From Chloroflexota bacterium (GTDB lineage Bacteria; Chloroflexota; Dehalococcoidia; UBA3495), in assembly GCA_002697005.1 (NCBI GenBank), contig NZUD01000051.1, positions 7,214 through 14,765 of the forward strand: DNA of 7,552 nt, written 5' to 3'. The position numbers were made by a program, and so were the translations under genes. Shown in pieces: positions 6,124 through 7,552 of the stretch; position 1 is the first letter of the stretch, and every line of letters starts with the position of its first letter. The notes beneath the pieces are model-generated. The model did not search any database. It was not told the origin of the DNA and worked only from the letters and a program-made list of their open reading frames with translations.

Positions 6124-7407
6124 ATGGCAGAGGTAAGCCCGTTCAGAGGTTGGCGCTTTAGCCCAGAAAAAGTAGGGGATATGGCCTCGGTCCTGTGCCC
6201 GCCATATGACATGATTGACGAGGACACCCAAAAGGCCCTCAAGGCACAGAACCCATACAACGTCATCCATCTGGAAGCAGGAGAAGGCCTGGACTGGAAC
6301 TCTTCTGCCAAGGAGCAATACACAGCCACTTCAGACCTGTTCGACCGCTGGCGGGCCGACGGAGTCCTACAGCAGGATTCCGAACTCAGCTACTACCTTA
6401 TGCGCCACAGTTTCCCTCTGGGTGACAAGAACATGGTACGCATCGGGCTGATCGCATTAGTGTGGTTAGAAGACTACGAAACCCGCGAAGTGCTTCCCCA
6501 CGAGTTCACCCAAGCCCCGGCGATCCAGGACCGCGTCTGGCTGATGGAATCCCTATCAGCCAACATCAGTCCGATAATGTCGATCTACCGCGACGCCGAA
6601 GGTGAGCTTGACCGGATCTACCCGCAAATTATGAACGGTACACCAGAGTTCAACTCCACCGACGACTCGGGAAGCATTACCGCCCTTTGGCGCATCTCAG
6701 AGCCTAATGTGCAGAACCAGATCAGCAAATTCTTCGCCAGCCGGCCCATATACCTGGCGGACGGCCACCACCGCTATGAAGCCGCCAGGCAATATCAACT
6801 TGACCGGCACGCCGAAGACCCAGGCAACAAGTCTGCTAACCTCGCCCACAATTTTGTGATGATGACCCTAATCGCCTTCGATGACCCTGGTCTGGTAGTG
6901 CTGGGTTATCACAGGACTCTTAACAACGTACCAGAAGACAAGTTAGCCAAAATCAAGGCGAAACTAAATCAACTATTCGACTCGGAGCCGGCCAATGGAA
7001 CCTCCAACGACGTGATCGATCAGGTAGGCCGGCTAGGGGTCGACCGCCGCCTGATGGCGTCTGTCGATAGCGGCGGCGCAAAGATGTTGACCTTGAAAGA
7101 ATCTGCGATCAAACCAGACTGGGGGCCGCTATCAGCATCCGAAGCCTGGGTCCTGGAGGAACAGGTGCTTAAGCCAGAGCTGGGCGACGCTACCTTAGAG
7201 CACCTTGATTTCATGCACGACCATGAAAAAGCCGTGGAACAGGCCAAAAGCGGTGAACTGCAAATGGTATTCCTGCTAAAGCCCTTCCCTCTAGACGCAT
7301 TCGAGAGCATCGTCGGCGGAGGGCAGCGTTTGCCCCGAAAGTCCACTTTCTTCTACCCCAAGTTGCCTACCGGTCTAGTGATTAACCGAATCGACGGTGA
7401 ACTATAG
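6124..7407 (+). CDS. DUF1015 family protein
   Basis: A 427-residue soluble protein of the DUF1015 family, whose biochemical role I do not regard as established. Family-type stretches are PFRGWRF (6-12), CPPYDMI (25-31), NPYNVIHLE (43-51), LPHEFT (124-129), SANISPIMSIY (145-155), LADGHHRYEAA (211-221), DDPGLVVLGYHRTL (253-266) and LPRKSTFFYPKLPTGLV (403-419). No signal peptide or membrane segment is visible. DGHHRYEAA resembles the GxxR-type phosphate-binding motif of ParB/sulfiredoxin-fold proteins, including free serine kinases, so a nucleotide- or phosphate-dependent activity is an inference. The ATG at 6124 is supported by AGGTGG four bases upstream and by an in-frame TGA a few codons before it. 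The gene is transcribed away from the arginine operon from its own promoter, so a link with arginine synthesis is not implied. No terminator hairpin follows. Confidence 0.9.
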   Translation: MAEVSPFRGWRFSPEKVGDMASVLCPPYDMIDEDTQKALKAQNPYNVIHLEAGEGLDWNSSAKEQYTATSDLFDRWRADGVLQQDSELSYYLMRHSFPLGDKNMVRIGLIALVWLEDYETREVLPHEFTQAPAIQDRVWLMESLSANISPIMSIYRDAEGELDRIYPQIMNGTPEFNSTDDSGSITALWRISEPNVQNQISKFFASRPIYLADGHHRYEAARQYQLDRHAEDPGNKSANLAHNFVMMTLIAFDDPGLVVLGYHRTLNNVPEDKLAKIKAKLNQLFDSEPANGTSNDVIDQVGRLGVDRRLMASVDSGGAKMLTLKESAIKPDWGPLSASEAWVLEEQVLKPELGDATLEHLDFMHDHEKAVEQAKSGELQMVFLLKPFPLDAFESIVGGGQRLPRKSTFFYPKLPTGLVINRIDGEL

Positions 7408-7413
7408 AAAGAG

Positions 7414-7552
7414 CTAGATGGCTGTTAGGTCTCCATCCATCCGTTGCCGGAACCGGTCGGTGATAGACTGTTCGGCCTGGCGGCTGTTGGCAGCGATGAA
7501 CCCTTCTAATTGGCGGATCTGCTCCTGAGCCTCTTCGCCAGAAGAAGCTCCA
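7414..7552 (-). CDS. 3' end of an unrecognised gene converging on the DUF1015 gene
   Basis: An open minus-strand frame enters from the right edge and ends at TAG (7416-7414). Forty-five complete codons are visible. The product is hydrophilic and rich in Gln, Glu, Arg and Ala, with stretches such as EEAQEQIRQLEGFIAANSRQ and RFRQRMDGDLTAI, which suggests a helical, perhaps coiled-coil, C-terminus. I recognise no family. Its stop is 6 bp from the DUF1015 stop, a tail-to-tail arrangement. The plus-strand frame here stops after 36 codons, so the minus-strand reading is more likely, but only a fragment is seen. Confidence 0.55.
   Translation of the reverse strand, partial: GASSGEEAQEQIRQLEGFIAANSRQAEQSITDRFRQRMDGDLTAI

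Noticed and set aside
6075..6329. Minus-strand frames of 75-84 codons opposite the DUF1015 start
   Set aside because: They overlap the promoter and the conserved N-terminus of the DUF1015 protein and show no family features.
7418..7530. Plus-strand gene starting at ATG 7419
   Set aside because: It stops after 36 codons, lacks a good ribosome binding site and is opposed by a longer open minus-strand frame.

Overview
The window looks like a chromosomal segment of moderate GC content from a free-living bacterium. Gene content and protein style (an argJ-argB-argD cluster, a full-length UPF0182 membrane protein, a DUF1015 protein) suggest a Chloroflexota-type organism, possibly near Dehalococcoidia/SAR202. 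That placement is an impression from the proteins and was not tested by phylogeny. I see no mobile element, CRISPR array, rRNA, tRNA or phage gene.

Layout. A minus-strand operon fills 1-5927. It is read right to left as argJ (5927-4707), a 221-bp spacer, argB (4485-3646), a UPF0182 membrane protein gene (3649-914) and argD (884 to beyond base 1, so its 3' end is missing). ArgJ, ArgB and ArgD carry out steps 1/5, 2 and 4 of the acetylated ornithine/arginine pathway. ArgC (step 3) and ArgF/G/H are not in the window. A 911-residue membrane protein of unknown function sits inside the operon. Its start codon overlaps the argB stop (ATGA) and argD follows after 29 bp, so the four genes are probably co-transcribed.

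A 196-bp divergent intergenic region (5928-6123) separates argJ from a plus-strand DUF1015 gene (6124-7407). It holds one good promoter for each direction and a spaced inverted repeat between them. The DUF1015 protein has a DGHHRYEAA motif resembling the phosphate-binding motif of ParB/sulfiredoxin-fold proteins. The right edge (7414-7552) is the 3' end of an unrecognised minus-strand gene that converges on the DUF1015 gene with 6 bp between stop codons.

Most interesting points: (1) the argJ-argB spacer contains a short arginine-rich reading frame, local hairpins and a sequence able to pair with the argB ribosome binding site, so it is a speculative candidate for an arginine-responsive leader; (2) the UPF0182 gene is embedded in, and apparently translationally coupled to, the arginine genes; (3) argB has a TTG start that is best moved four codons downstream because a strong Shine-Dalgarno sequence overlaps the first codons of the longest frame; (4) the DUF1015 motif.
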